Positions 50,674 through 62,480 are shown, numbered from the stretch's first letter. The stretch is DNA of 64,000 nt from an uncultured Clostridia bacterium (GCA_944378105.1 CALWGC010000007.1:48782-112781); one strand, 5' to 3'. Made by a program: numbers and translations. Notes: generated by a model not told the origin, from the sequence alone.

Positions 50674-52272
50674 TTAAAGCAGCTTTGTCTTTTTACAAAG
50701 TCCAACCAAGCGGTTGCCCATGGGCATGGACTGGATTTCCTCTTCAGAAAGGCCCTTGCTTTTTAACAGCACCACGGCATAGACCACGATGCTGACGGCA
50801 ATGGTCAAAAGGGTGGCCGGGGTGTTGCCAAGGCCAGACAAGACTTGATAAGCGCCATAGCACACAACGCCCATCACCGCCGCCGCAATGGCAGGCTTGA
50901 CCAGCGCCCCCACCAAATCCGGCCAAAATCCCACCGCTTTCTTCAGCGCCCAAAGGTTCAGCAAAGACGCCACGGCATAACAGGCAATGGTGGAAATGAC
51001 GGCCCCTTGCACATTGATGGCAGGGATCACAATGAGCACATAGTTAAGCACAATTTTCACCACGGCGCCAAAGGCCGCATTGATGGCCGGTACATGGACT
51101 TTTCCAATGCCTTGCAGTGTGCCGGTGACAATTTGGCTTAAAGCCAAAAACAAGATGGAGATGGAACCCACCGTCAAAAGCTCGCCGCCTTCGGCCGAAG
51201 TGGGAAAGAGCATCAGCAAAATTTGATGGGCCAATACCCCCATGCCAACGGCCGCCGGAATGGAAATGACCATGGCAATTTTCACCGCCATATTGATTTT
51301 GCGCCGCACCGCCGCCGTATCTTTCAGCACCGCCGAAGCGGCAATGGTGGGAACGGCCGCCGTGGCCATGGCGGTGGAGATGGCCACAGGCATGGTGGTT
51401 AAAACCACATATTTTCCCTGTAACTGGCCATAAAGGATTTCTGCTTCGTCAGAAGAAAATCCGGCCGTCAACAGCCGCTCCATCACCATACTCATGTCGG
51501 CCAAGTTGGTGATGGAATAAATGGCCGTACCTAAAATGATGGGAAAGGCGGTACAGACCAAAGTTTTTCCAATTTGCCCTGCCGTTTCCCTTTGCCCTTG
51601 GCCTGTTTGACGGATCTTTTCAAAGAGCATGGGCCGCTCTTTGGTGTAGGTGACAAACATCACCAAAAGCCCGGCCAAGGCCCCAATGCCGGTGCCGGCC
51701 GTGCCGCCGGCGCTGGCCAAGGCCACACTGTGGCGCACCAACAAATACGCCAAAACCACACTGGCCACCGCATTAAAAATCTGTTCCACAATCTGGCTGA
51801 TGGCCGTGGGCACCATGGTGTTCATCCCTTGGAAATAGCCGCGGAACACACTCATAATCCCCACAATCAAAATCGTCGGCGCCAATGTCATCAACGCATA
51901 GTAGGAGTCGGGAATTTTACAAATGGTCACCGAAATCCATTCCGCCAACACCCATAGCCCCACCATAAAGATGGCGCTGAGGGTGCCGCATCCCAGTAAG
52001 GCCACCCGAAACACTCGGTGGGCATTTTCATATTCTCCCAAAGCCATCCGCTCCGACACCATCTTGCCAATGGCCGCCGGAAGCCCGGCCGAAGAAAGGA
52101 TCAGCAAAAAGTTATAGACCTGATACCCGGCACTATAGATGGCATTACCAGTATCCCCCCACAGTGCCGTTAACGGCAGGCGGTATAAAAACCCGATAAA
52201 CCGCACAATGAGCCCAGCCGCCACCAAAATGGATGCTTGTTTTAAATAGGAACTGCCCTTTGTTTTTTCCAT
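50674..52272 (-). CDS. SpoVB/MurJ-type polysaccharide or lipid flippase
   Basis: 532-residue membrane protein of the MOP/MviN-like superfamily with about 14 helices. The opening SSYLKQASILVAAGLIVRFIGFLYRLPLTALWGDTGNAIYS and the following GLPAAIGKMVSERMALGEYENAHRVFRVAL are typical of Firmicute SpoVB/YtgP proteins, which move lipid-linked precursors across the membrane. Other landmarks are FRGYFQGMNTMVPTAISQIVEQIFN and the internal ILMLFPTSAEGGELLTVGSI. Whether it serves cell wall or spore cortex is unclear, but the neighbouring BofC-like gene hints at sporulation. Confidence 0.85.
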   Translation of the reverse strand: MEKTKGSSYLKQASILVAAGLIVRFIGFLYRLPLTALWGDTGNAIYSAGYQVYNFLLILSSAGLPAAIGKMVSERMALGEYENAHRVFRVALLGCGTLSAIFMVGLWVLAEWISVTICKIPDSYYALMTLAPTILIVGIMSVFRGYFQGMNTMVPTAISQIVEQIFNAVASVVLAYLLVRHSVALASAGGTAGTGIGALAGLLVMFVTYTKERPMLFEKIRQTGQGQRETAGQIGKTLVCTAFPIILGTAIYSITNLADMSMVMERLLTAGFSSDEAEILYGQLQGKYVVLTTMPVAISTAMATAAVPTIAASAVLKDTAAVRRKINMAVKIAMVISIPAAVGMGVLAHQILLMLFPTSAEGGELLTVGSISILFLALSQIVTGTLQGIGKVHVPAINAAFGAVVKIVLNYVLIVIPAINVQGAVISTIACYAVASLLNLWALKKAVGFWPDLVGALVKPAIAAAVMGVVCYGAYQVLSGLGNTPATLLTIAVSIVVYAVVLLKSKGLSEEEIQSMPMGNRLVGLCKKTKLL

Positions 52273-52302
52273 GTGACTGCCCTACTTTCCAAAGTCGTTT
52301 CC

Positions 52303-54150
52303 TTAGCCCTGCTGTTCCATCTGCTGGGCTCTGTTTCTTGCTTTCTTTCTGGCCTGAGAATCCAACAATTTCTTTCTCATCCGCAGCGACTGTGGCGTCA
52401 CTTCCACCAATTCGTCATCGGCAATAAATTCCAAGCACTGTTCCAAGCTCATCTGGATCGGCGGTGTCAGCTTCAGTGCATCGTCGGCCCCGGCAGAACG
52501 CATGTTGGTCAACTGTTTCTTTTTGCAAACGTTGACTTCCATGTCGTCGTTTCTGGCGTTACGGCCCACCACCATACCGGCGTATACCTTCGTGCCAGGT
52601 TCGATGAACAAATCGCCTCTTTCCTGGGCGTTATAGAGGCCATAGGCCACGGCGTCGCCGCTTTCAAAGGCAATCAAAGAGCCTTGGGCCCGTTTGGGGA
52701 TTTCGCCGCGATAGGTGGCATAACCATCAAAGATGGAGTTCAAAATCCCGTTGCCCTTGGTATCGGTCAAAAATTCGTTGCGGTAACCGATGAGGCCGCG
52801 GGCGGGGATGGAAAATTGCAGACGGGTATAGCCGCCGTTGGATGGGTGCATATCAGTCATTTCGCCTTTGCGGCTGCCCAATTTTTCAATGACACTGCCC
52901 ACAAATTCTTCCGGCACGTCAATGGTCACCAATTCCATTGGCTCCTGTTTTTCGCCGTCGATTTCTTTATACAATACTTCTGGTTTGGCCACCTGGAATT
53001 CATAGCCTTCTCTGCGCATGGTTTCAATCAAAATGGAAAGATGCAATTCCCCACGGCCAGAAACCTTGAAGGCTTCGGTGGTGTCGGTATCCTCCACCCG
53101 AAGGCTCACGTCGGTGTTCAGTTCTTTGTAAAGACGTTCTCTCAAATGACGGCTGGTCACATATTTGCCTTCCGTACCGGCAAAGGGGCTGTCGTTGACG
53201 GAGAAGGTCATGGACAGCGTAGGTTCGGAAATTTTTACAAACGGCAATGGTTCCGGATTTTCTGGGGAGCAGATGGTGTCACCGATGCGCACATCGCTGA
53301 TCCCGGAAACGGCCACGATGGAGCCGATGGAAGCTTCTTTCACTTCCACTCTCTGCAGGCCTTCATAGACATACAGCTTGCTGATTTTCACCCGCTCGCT
53401 AAATTCTGGGTTATGGATGTTGCGCAGCACACAATCGTCATTGACATGAATGGTGCCGTTTTCCACCTTGCCAATGCCAATACGGCCCACATATTCGTTA
53501 TAGTCGATGGTGCTGATCAAAGTTTGCAGTGGTGCTTCTGGGTCGCCTTCTGGGGCTGGGATATGGTCAATGATGGTTTCAAACAAACATTTCATATTGT
53601 CGTCTTGGGTGTCTGGCTCCAAAGAAGCCGTACCCTGACGGGCAGACGCAAACACGAAGGGGGAATCCAACTGTTCGTCGTTGGCATCCAGTTCCATAAA
53701 CAGTTCCAACACTTCGTCCACCACTTCTTTTGGCCGCGCTTCTGGGCGGTCAATTTTGTTGACGCAAACCACCACCGGCAACTCCAGTTCCAGTGCTTTT
53801 TTCAGCACAAACTTCGTCTGGGGCATGGGCCCTTCAAAGGCGTCTACCACCAGCACAACGCCGTTTACCATCTTCATGACACGTTCCACTTCGCCGCCAA
53901 AATCGGCATGGCCTGGCGTGTCCACAATATTGATTTTGATGTCTCCATAATGGACGGAGGTATTTTTGGACAAAATGGTGATGCCCCGTTCCCGTTCGAT
54001 GTCGCCGGAGTCCATCACACGTTCTTGTACCACCTGATTGGAGCGGAAGGTGCCGCTTTGTTTCAACAGTTCATCCACCAGCGTGGTTTTCCCATGGTCT
54101 ACGTGGGCAATAATGGCTACGTTGCGGATTTTTTCATTTTTCACTTTCAT
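52303..54150 (-). CDS. typA: Ribosome-associated GTPase TypA/BipA
   Basis: 615-residue translational GTPase that acts in ribosome assembly and stress adaptation. The G domain shows [10 protein letters not shown] (G1), ERGITI (G2), DTPGHADF (G3), NKIDRPEA (G4) and SARQGTAS (G5). EF-G-like domains II, III and V follow, and then the BipA-specific C-terminal domain with [22 protein letters not shown] 54150 is preferred over ATG 54159 because the GGGAG site is only 2 bp from the latter. Confidence 0.96.
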   Translation of the reverse strand: MKVKNEKIRNVAIIAHVDHGKTTLVDELLKQSGTFRSNQVVQERVMDSGDIERERGITILSKNTSVHYGDIKINIVDTPGHADFGGEVERVMKMVNGVVLVVDAFEGPMPQTKFVLKKALELELPVVVCVNKIDRPEARPKEVVDEVLELFMELDANDEQLDSPFVFASARQGTASLEPDTQDDNMKCLFETIIDHIPAPEGDPEAPLQTLISTIDYNEYVGRIGIGKVENGTIHVNDDCVLRNIHNPEFSERVKISKLYVYEGLQRVEVKEASIGSIVAVSGISDVRIGDTICSPENPEPLPFVKISEPTLSMTFSVNDSPFAGTEGKYVTSRHLRERLYKELNTDVSLRVEDTDTTEAFKVSGRGELHLSILIETMRREGYEFQVAKPEVLYKEIDGEKQEPMELVTIDVPEEFVGSVIEKLGSRKGEMTDMHPSNGGYTRLQFSIPARGLIGYRNEFLTDTKGNGILNSIFDGYATYRGEIPKRAQGSLIAFESGDAVAYGLYNAQERGDLFIEPGTKVYAGMVVGRNARNDDMEVNVCKKKQLTNMRSAGADDALKLTPPIQMSLEQCLEFIADDELVEVTPQSLRMRKKLLDSQARKKARNRAQQMEQQG

Positions 54151-54269
54151 CTTGTTCATTACTCCCTATTTCTTTGTCTTCTTACAGAATGCCCTAACTG
54201 AGATATTTTATCACAAGACGGCCCGTTGTGCAATTTTTTTTGCCGGGAAAGGACGCTGTCTTTTTTGCA

Positions 54270-54314
54270 AAAAAAGAAGCGGCTTTTGCACACGTCCATG
54301 GGCAAAAGCCGCTT
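54270..54314 (-). terminator. Terminator of the groESL operon
   Basis: Minus-strand AAGCGGCTTTTGC and GCAAAAGCCGCTT form a perfect 13-bp stem, followed by CTTTTTTT. Confidence 0.9.
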
Positions 54315-54352
54315 TTCTCAGCTACTTTTATGCAATTTGTGTTGCTTTTTTG

Positions 54353-55993
<1,641 letters not shown>

Positions 55994-56039
55994 TCATTCT
56001 CTCCTTTTTCTATCGATCTTGTCCATCCAATGTCATGGA

Positions 56040-56327
56040 TTATTCTTCTACGATTGCCAAAATGTCAGACTGTCTCAAAATGATATAGGTTTCGCCATCA
56101 AATTTGATTTCGGTGCCAATATATTTGGAATAAATCACATGGTCGCCTGGTTTTACCATCATTTCTACTTCTTCGCCTTTTACTTTGCCGCCAGGGCCAA
56201 CGGCGATGACTTCAGCTTCCTGTGGTTTTTCTTTGCTTTGGGTTGGCAGAACGATACCGGATTTGGTTTTTTCTTCTGCTTCCATTTGTTTAATGACAAC
56301 TTTATCTCCCAATGGTACTAATTTCAT
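56040..56327 (-). CDS. groES: Co-chaperonin GroES (Hsp10)
   Basis: 95-residue lid of the GroEL cavity. It begins [28 protein letters not shown] (mobile loop at about 17-33) and ends [17 protein letters not shown] 56327 follows AAGGAGGTCTTTCCAC. First gene of the groESL operon, under CIRCE control. Confidence 0.98.
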   Translation of the reverse strand: MKLVPLGDKVVIKQMEAEEKTKSGIVLPTQSKEKPQEAEVIAVGPGGKVKGEEVEMMVKPGDHVIYSKYIGTEIKFDGETYIILRQSDILAIVEE

Positions 56328-56369
56328 GTGGAAAGACCTCCTTAGCATAAATCTCTGGTTTTGATGTTA

Positions 56370-56396
56370 TTAGCACTCACTTCAATCGAGTGCTAA
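56370..56396. promoter_or_regulatory. CIRCE element (HrcA operator)
   Basis: Perfect TTAGCACTC-N9-GAGTGCTAA inverted repeat between the groESL promoter and groES. HrcA binds this site and represses heat-shock genes. Confidence 0.98.
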
Positions 56397-56407
56397 TCAT
56401 TGTCATA

Positions 56408-56436
56408 ATCATATCTCGAATGTCTCTTTTCTGCAA
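56408..56436 (-). promoter_or_regulatory. groESL promoter
   Basis: Minus-strand TTGCAG and TATGAT with a 17-bp spacer. CIRCE starts 11 bp downstream of the -10 box. Confidence 0.8.
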
Positions 56437-56564
56437 CATTTGTTATGGCGAAATATTAAAATATATCCTGGAATAACCATTCTTTTTTGAAGAAAAAGCT
56501 TTGTTTTCTTGTTTTTTCTTTTGTTTTTATTTATTTACATTCCGGTTCCAAATTTCAGAACAAA

Positions 56565-56604
56565 AAAAGGGCATTTCTTCCAAACAAGAGAAAAAATGCC
56601 CCAA
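56565..56604 (-). terminator. Terminator after degV
   Basis: Minus-strand GGGGCATTT pairs with AAATGCCCT, followed by seven T residues. Confidence 0.8.
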
Positions 56605-56626
56605 AAGAATCTGTTTTGGTTGCCCA

Positions 56627-57502
56627 TTACTCTGGCAAACGCTTGCTGCAAGCCAGCGCCACAGCCCCCGGCCCAATATGGCAAGCAATGCTCAAAGAAA
56701 GCGGCGCCACCGGAATTTCTAACCCCGGAAACTCTGCCCGTACTTCTTCCAAAAACTCCAATGCCTCTTTGTGATCGCCGCTATAGGCGATGGCCAACAT
56801 CATGCCTGTCCCCCGCTCGTCGGAACCAAAACGGGTGACGCAATCGTTTTTGATGGCCTTAATCATAATGGCCTTGGCCATTTTTTTCGTTCTGGCCTTG
56901 GAAAAAGCGTCCAATTTTCCGCCTTGGATTTGCAGCACCGGCTTCAAGCGCAGCAATTCTCCAAAGGCTGCGGCCGCCGGCGTAATCCGTCCGCCTTTTT
57001 TCAAATATTTCAGCGTTTCAAGCGTAATATAAATGCTGGAATCGGCTTTCGTTTCTTCCAAAATCCGCTTGATTTCTTCTGCCGAAACGCCTTTTTGTGC
57101 CAATTCCATGGCTTGGTAGATGGCATGTACCAAGGTGATGGAAATGCGCTGGTTATTGACCACCTGCACCCGGCCGTCAAAGTCGGCGGCCAACATGGCT
57201 GCCGTCTCATAGGAACTGCTGAGACTGCTACTCATGGGAATGTGGACCACAGCGTCATATCCTTTTAATAATCCTTCCCAGGCGTCCAACACATCGCCCA
57301 CCGCCGGTTGGGACGTGGCAATCTCTGCCCCCGCTTCCAAACAGCGATAAAACTCCTCCTGGGTCAAATCCAAATCTTCGTATTTCGTTTCTCCATTGAC
57401 ATAAAACGGCATTGGCAACACATAAATACCCATTTCCTTTGCCTTTTGCTGGGTGATGCCGCTGTTGCTATCCGTCATAATCGCGATTTTGCTCACGCGC
57501 AT
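56627..57502 (-). CDS. DegV-family fatty-acid-binding protein
   Basis: 291-residue DegV protein. Family members bind a fatty acid and present it to fatty acid kinase (FakB role). It opens KIAIMTDSNSGITQQKAKEMGIYVLPMPF and has ATSQPAVGDVLDAWEGLL, HIPMSSSLSSSYETA and YLKKGGRITPAAAAFGELLRLKPVLQIQGGKLDAFSKARTKKKA-type segments. The ligand serines and threonines sit in the ATSQP and SSSLSSS loops. ATG 57502 follows GAGGAGGCGTT. No fakA is visible in the window. Confidence 0.93.
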   Translation of the reverse strand: MRVSKIAIMTDSNSGITQQKAKEMGIYVLPMPFYVNGETKYEDLDLTQEEFYRCLEAGAEIATSQPAVGDVLDAWEGLLKGYDAVVHIPMSSSLSSSYETAAMLAADFDGRVQVVNNQRISITLVHAIYQAMELAQKGVSAEEIKRILEETKADSSIYITLETLKYLKKGGRITPAAAAFGELLRLKPVLQIQGGKLDAFSKARTKKMAKAIMIKAIKNDCVTRFGSDERGTGMMLAIAYSGDHKEALEFLEEVRAEFPGLEIPVAPLSLSIACHIGPGAVALACSKRLPE

Positions 57503-57610
57503 AACGCCTCCTCTTTTGGTTTGGGAAACTGGTTCGTCAAAAAGCATTCATCTTTTATTTTATCGCCCTGTTTCGTTTCCGTCAATAACAAAAATCGCCT
57601 CTGTGTTGAG

Positions 57611-57640
57611 AAAAAGCGGCCGGGGGTACCGACCGCTTTT
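57611..57640 (-). terminator. Terminator after the SLH-domain gene
   Basis: AAAAGCGGTCGG and CCGGCCGCTTTTT pair across a short loop, 16 bp past the stop codon. Confidence 0.85.
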
Positions 57641-57656
57641 GTTTTTGCAATGCTAT

Positions 57657-60600
57657 TTACGATTCTTGCCAGATTTCGCTTCCGTCTTCTTGGCGTAAAT
57701 AGGTGTGGCCGTTGGCCGCTTCCATCAGAAAGCCATAGGCCCAATGGGTTTTGGACAAATCGTTAAAGGTCTGCAAGGCTCCCTCGTTGGCCAAAATGAA
57801 ATCCATGTCTGCCGAGCGATCCATCATACGGTTTAAGATGCTCACCGCTTCGGCCCGGGTGATGGCCGTTTCTGGACGGAAGGAACCATCGGGATAACCG
57901 CTGATCCAGCCGTTTTCGGTGGCCGTGGCCACAAAACCGGCATACCAGGCCCCTTCTGCCACATCCAAAAACGACGTGCCCGTTCCTTTTTCCTCTCCCA
58001 TAAAGCCTGTAGCCATGGTCACAAACTCAGCTCGGGTGATGGCTGCATCGGGGCGGAAGGTTTGATCTGGATAGCCGTTTAAGATGCCTGCCCCGGCTAA
58101 AGTGCGGACGGCTGCCCCATACCAGCTTTCTTCTGCCACGTCTGTAAATCTTTTTCCTGCCAGGTTTTCTGGCGTTCCCATCAACTGATAGAACAGCATG
58201 GCCGTCTCGACCCGGGTGATGGTTTGCTCTGGGCGAATGGTACCATCGGGATAGCCGTTTAAGTAAGGCGCATGATAGGCTTCTCCTTCTGCCCAAACGG
58301 CGTAGAGATGATAGGTCTCATCGGGCATGGTAAATTTTTCTCCCGGCAAGAAATCCACTTCTCCGCCTTCTTCCTTGCTCCAACCGGCAAAGACAAAGCC
58401 CTTTGGTGCCGTAAAAGGATTTTCGGCGGCTTCAATTTTCTGGCCGTGATAAAACTTTCCTTTTCTCACTTCTTCTTCCCCGTCATGGTAAACTACATAG
58501 TGGGTCACAATCCGGTCACTTCCGCCGCCGGTGGTCTCTCCGCCCGACTCTTTTTCTTCCAACGTCGTCTGCACCACATTGGACGGTACAAGGGCAAATA
58601 CATTCCATCCTTCCACCGTCTCAAATTGTCCCGACGTGGTCAGTACTTTGCCCACATCAAATCCATTGCCCACACCAGTCCAACGAATGGTGGTGGTGCG
58701 ATCCGATGCATCTGTCGCTTCGGGATTTCCTGTACAAATCACTACAATTCCATTTGCATATTGGGTCATGGATTCCACCACAAATAACTGGCTTTCCACT
58801 TCCACCAAAGGCTGTCCGGCCTCATTTTGTGCCACGGTCAAATCTGGATCGGTTTTCAACAAGAAAGAGACTTTCACGTCTTCTCCCGAAACGCCAGAGG
58901 TCACTTGATGAAGCAGATTCTCTGTGATGACATACGTTGCCGTATAGTCTATTTCGTATCCGTTGTCATCTTTGGTTCCTTCGATGGTTTCTGGTGCTGT
59001 GATGGTCATGGTGCCATAATCCACCGTTGGCTGAACCAGCACCACGCCATAGCCAGAACTGTTATGATTTCCATCCATAAACTGTGTTGTCACCAACAGT
59101 TGATTCTCTGTTTTTTCCACGCCAAAGCAAGTAACGCTGCCGCCATCGGCATAAAGGCCGCCTTCTTCATTGGTGGCCAATACAATGGCATACACCGGCA
59201 AATCTGGATTCAGCCCTGCCGGAAGGCTAAGGGCAAAGGTGTTCACCGGTTTTTCGCTGGCAAACCAGAAGGAGGCCAGCTCCGTATCACTCCATCCCTT
59301 GGCCGTCGATTCGCCAAGACCTCCTTGGATGACTTCCGCAGAGGCATTCCCAAAGCGAACCTCACCCGCCGGATTTTCCATGGTGATATCATATTTTTCC
59401 AAATAAACCTCTTCTTCTCCCAGGGCGACATCATCCCCAATGGCTAAGGCTCTATCCAAATAGCTGTAGGAGCTACCGCCGATGGTGATGTCGTTTTCTA
59501 CGCCGCCTGTCACGCTGGCTGTGTTGTCAGCTTCCAGTGTCACGTCTGCCTGCATCAAATTCCGGGCAATGGTACCACCCAACAGCTGAATTCTCGCCGG
59601 AATAGAAGGAGTTCCATAATTTTCTGCCGTATAATAGATGCCGCCGCCAGCACCTTTCGACACATTGTCTGTGATGGAACCATCTTCCATGATGAATGTG
59701 CCGCCACGGCGTACATAAACACCGCCACCAATGCCGTTTTCCACTGCCCCTGTGGCAACGTTGCCGGAAATTTCGCCGCCTTCCATCACAAACGTACCGC
59801 AGGAAACCACCATACCGGCGCCATCATTTTTGGAGACATTATTTTTGATGGTAGCTCCGTCGTACATGGTGGCCGAATGCCCCGAAAAGTTATTGGCCAA
59901 TACCATCCCGCCGGATTTATTGGTGGAATAGTTATTTTCAATTCGTCCATAGAGATCCACATGGATACCCCGGCCTTGCACATATACTGCGCCATACCAT
60001 ACCGTATTGTCGTGGATATAGGCGTTTGGCCCGATGGTACAAAGCAAATCATCGGATTCATTTAAGTTGATGGCGTTACCACCCTCTAAGATGCCACAAA
60101 TTTCGCCATCCACAACAATCTCAATGCCTGTGCCGGCGTGACCGCGAATGGCAGTGCCCACCAAATTTCTGATCACTGCCCCTTGCTGCATTTCTAAATA
60201 GCCGCTGCAATCATAAAAGGCCCCATCCATTTTGATGTCTGTGTTGGAATTATCCAGCAGGAAAGTGTTTCCCAGGATCATCTCCGCGTTGTTACGAATA
60301 TGGCCAGCCAAACCGTTATTGCCCTGCCACATATCCTTTATACGTTTCTCCGTACCATTGGAACCGGTATCCGGATCTTGTCTTAAGTCATAGATCTGTC
60401 CATTCAGCCATGCTGTACCGCCGTCCATATAAACGGCCCGGCCCAGCACGTCTCTGATTTCGGCCCCGTCTTCCATCACAAAGTCATATCCCTGCACCCA
60501 AACGGCGCCGGCTGGACCTGTCTCTGTCTCAAAATAAGGGTCAGAGGCCTTGCTGTCTTTATGTAGTCTGGCGCGGTCTGTGATGACATCCACTTCATCA

Positions 60601-61538
60601 CAAATCAAGCTGCCGCTTTCCATGGTCAAGGAAGCATTTTCCGTCACCCGCACGGCAGACATCCCGCCAAAGTTTTTCAGTACAGCGCCTTCGCCTAAAA
60701 CCACTTCTGCTTTATACGTCCCCGTTCCATAGGCCGCAATCATGGCGTCTTGCACCATCCGGTGATTTTCCTTCGTCTGTCCTTCTGCGGCTGCTCCGCT
60801 GATGGCTTGGGCAAACACATCGCCTTCGTACTTTCCTTCGTCATCCAAAATGATATTTTCTACCCGCAACAAAGAATCGGCACCGCCGGAAACGGTCACC
60901 TCAAACATGGCCGGGTTATAAGTGCTTCTGGCATTATCTTGTATGGTTGCAAAATCTTCCCCACGGCAAATGGTCACCGGGTTTTGAGGATCTGCCGAAG
61001 CCAGGGTAATTTGCTGCCCCGTCAAGCGAACCGCTTCTGTCAGTGTCAGGCTTTCTTCCACCAAAATGGTGGCCTCTTCTCCGGCCGCAACGGCTCCCAC
61101 GGCCTCCTGTAAAGAGGCATACACACCCTGTGCCTCATCTGGTGCCGAAGGAGAAACTGAAAGCACCGTCTCTCCCCTTGGGGCTGCCAACAACTGCTTT
61201 TCTTTTGCCTCTTCTCTCTCCGTTGCTTCCTCCACTGGTGTCATAGGGAGAGGTCCCTCGGGGCCTTCTTCTTCCTGTCCTGTCTCATCCTCTTTTTCCT
61301 GCTCAGTCTGTTCCGGTTCTTCTTGTCCCGCTTCGCCTTCTTCTTTGGGTTCCTCTTTTGGTTCTTCCTCTTTTGAGTCTCCTTCTTCTGGCTGTTCTGT
61401 CTCCCCATTGGTCAACACCGGTCCTGACTGCTCCAAAACCAGCGGCTCCTCAGCCAAAACAACTGCACTTTGTGGCAACGCCAGCGCAACTGCCATGCAA
61501 AGCGCAAAAAACCGCTTTTTCCATTGATTCCTTTTCAT
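57657..61538 (-). CDS. Large SLH-domain surface protein with beta-helix region
   Basis: 1293 residues. Order: Sec signal peptide (RFFALCMAVALALPQ...VLAEE, 1-30); a Glu/Pro-rich spacer (about 35-115); a long right-handed beta-helix region (about 120-720) with repeated glycine and asparagine turns such as NNVSKNDGAGMVVSCGTF; a beta-rich region (about 730-1000); an InlB B-repeat-like module (HYVVYHDGEEEVRKGKFYHGQ...GFVFAGWSKEEGG, about 1010-1085); and three SLH repeats (NGYPDGTIRPEQTITR, NGYPDQTFRPDAAITR, SGYPDGSFRPETAITR) that bind the wall polymer. It is probably an adhesin or glycan-binding surface protein. It lies 31 bp after the pseudo-recombinase gene and would be expressed from the invertible promoter when that faces left. 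Confidence 0.92.
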   Translation of the reverse strand: MKRNQWKKRFFALCMAVALALPQSAVVLAEEPLVLEQSGPVLTNGETEQPEEGDSKEEEPKEEPKEEGEAGQEEPEQTEQEKEDETGQEEEGPEGPLPMTPVEEATEREEAKEKQLLAAPRGETVLSVSPSAPDEAQGVYASLQEAVGAVAAGEEATILVEESLTLTEAVRLTGQQITLASADPQNPVTICRGEDFATIQDNARSTYNPAMFEVTVSGGADSLLRVENIILDDEGKYEGDVFAQAISGAAAEGQTKENHRMVQDAMIAAYGTGTYKAEVVLGEGAVLKNFGGMSAVRVTENASLTMESGSLICDEVDVITDRARLHKDSKASDPYFETETGPAGAVWVQGYDFVMEDGAEIRDVLGRAVYMDGGTAWLNGQIYDLRQDPDTGSNGTEKRIKDMWQGNNGLAGHIRNNAEMILGNTFLLDNSNTDIKMDGAFYDCSGYLEMQQGAVIRNLVGTAIRGHAGTGIEIVVDGEICGILEGGNAINLNESDDLLCTIGPNAYIHDNTVWYGAVYVQGRGIHVDLYGRIENNYSTNKSGGMVLANNFSGHSATMYDGATIKNNVSKNDGAGMVVSCGTFVMEGGEISGNVATGAVENGIGGGVYVRRGGTFIMEDGSITDNVSKGAGGGIYYTAENYGTPSIPARIQLLGGTIARNLMQADVTLEADNTASVTGGVENDITIGGSSYSYLDRALAIGDDVALGEEEVYLEKYDITMENPAGEVRFGNASAEVIQGGLGESTAKGWSDTELASFWFASEKPVNTFALSLPAGLNPDLPVYAIVLATNEEGGLYADGGSVTCFGVEKTENQLLVTTQFMDGNHNSSGYGVVLVQPTVDYGTMTITAPETIEGTKDDNGYEIDYTATYVITENLLHQVTSGVSGEDVKVSFLLKTDPDLTVAQNEAGQPLVEVESQLFVVESMTQYANGIVVICTGNPEATDASDRTTTIRWTGVGNGFDVGKVLTTSGQFETVEGWNVFALVPSNVVQTTLEEKESGGETTGGGSDRIVTHYVVYHDGEEEVRKGKFYHGQKIEAAENPFTAPKGFVFAGWSKEEGGEVDFLPGEKFTMPDETYHLYAVWAEGEAYHAPYLNGYPDGTIRPEQTITRVETAMLFYQLMGTPENLAGKRFTDVAEESWYGAAVRTLAGAGILNGYPDQTFRPDAAITRAEFVTMATGFMGEEKGTGTSFLDVAEGAWYAGFVATATENGWISGYPDGSFRPETAITRAEAVSILNRMMDRSADMDFILANEGALQTFNDLSKTHWAYGFLMEAANGHTYLRQEDGSEIWQES

Positions 61539-61569
61539 CCGTCTCCCTCCAATTCCTTTTTTGCTGTTT

Positions 61570-62367
61570 TTACAATTCTACGTCTTCCCAAGCAGCATAT
61601 GTATTTTCTTGCTCCAACAGCGATTCATAAGATTGTAAAAGTAAACGGTTGATCTTTTCTTGCAGCTGTTCCATGGTGTCTTTTTGCAGTTTCCACAAAC
61701 AGCGAGGGTTGATTTTTTTCTCCGAAACGTTGGCCTGTGCACAAAGTTGTTTCATGGCTGCGTTGATATTGGCCCGATGGAGTTGGGTTTTGCGTCTGAT
61801 CACAAAAATACTGCCAGTTTCAATCTTCTGCCGGCGGCAATAGCCCATCAATTCTTTTTGCAGCGTTTGCGGCAAATAGATCATCCGTTGGCTTTTGCCA
61901 TGGACCAGTAATCCCCCTCCCTGCGCCACCCATTCTATGGTCAATGTGGGAAGCTCTTTTGTGGTGATGCCCAAAACGCAAATGGTTTTCATCAAAAAAT
62001 ACAACTGCTCTTTGCCCTGTTTTTTGGCCGCCTGTAATAATCTCACATATTCGGCTCTTTCCAAAAAAGGCTCTGGCCGTTTTTCTGCGCGTAACACCGA
62101 AACTTGCCAATTTCTCTCATTTAAAAAAGCAAAATATTGATTGACCACAGAAATCCGATGGCTGATGGTTCTTTCGGCCAAAAGACCTTCTTGCTGCATC
62201 GCACACTTCCATTGCTGTAGCGTATCCGGCTGGAGTTTTCCGGTTGGTAAAACAAATTTCTCCAATTCCAGTAAAATTCGCCGATAGTCTGCCAAGGTTT
62301 CTGCGGTCAATTTCTTTTTTGCTTTTTCCGACAAAAAAGCTTGTATGGTTTCTTGTGTCAAATCCAT
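61570..62367 (-). CDS. Tyrosine recombinase-like protein with degenerate active site
   Basis: 265 residues with the same two-domain layout as the recombinase at 62820: an N-terminal core-binding domain (about 1-95) and a catalytic-fold domain (about 100-260), aligned throughout. The active site is eroded. The first Arg is T135 (LGITTKEL instead of TGIRVSEL), HxxR reads RCLW at 222-225, and the next His is lost (LLLQS instead of LLGHS). Only K158 and the terminal Tyr257 remain. It cannot be an ordinary recombinase, yet the frame is intact. A role as DNA-binding partner, directionality factor or repressor is inferred. The ATG at 62367 (after GAAGG) is preferred; ATG 62388 is possible. Confidence 0.8.
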   Translation of the reverse strand: MDLTQETIQAFLSEKAKKKLTAETLADYRRILLELEKFVLPTGKLQPDTLQQWKCAMQQEGLLAERTISHRISVVNQYFAFLNERNWQVSVLRAEKRPEPFLERAEYVRLLQAAKKQGKEQLYFLMKTICVLGITTKELPTLTIEWVAQGGGLLVHGKSQRMIYLPQTLQKELMGYCRRQKIETGSIFVIRRKTQLHRANINAAMKQLCAQANVSEKKINPRCLWKLQKDTMEQLQEKINRLLLQSYESLLEQENTYAAWEDVEL

Positions 62368-62394
62368 GTTCCTAAACCTTCGTTCCATACATAC

Positions 62395-62480
62395 TTTCCC
62401 TTCTGTGGTATCTCTTATAAACCAAAAGTCATGGGTTCAAGTCCCATGTTGATTTGGGAGCGGAATTTCCCTTCTGTGGT
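62395..62480 (+). repeat. Left 86-bp inverted repeat of the invertible element
   Basis: Identical base for base to the reverse complement of 62729-62814. Each arm begins and ends with the same 15-mer TTTCCCTTCTGTGGT. The middle contains a perfect tRNA T-arm-like hairpin, ATGGGTTCAAGTCCCAT. A recombinase acting on these repeats would invert the DNA between them. Confidence 0.97.

Noticed and set aside
62395..62480. Functional tRNA gene inside the inverted repeats
   Set aside because: Only a T-arm-like hairpin and variable-loop-like stretch are present; no acceptor or D arm pairs with it.
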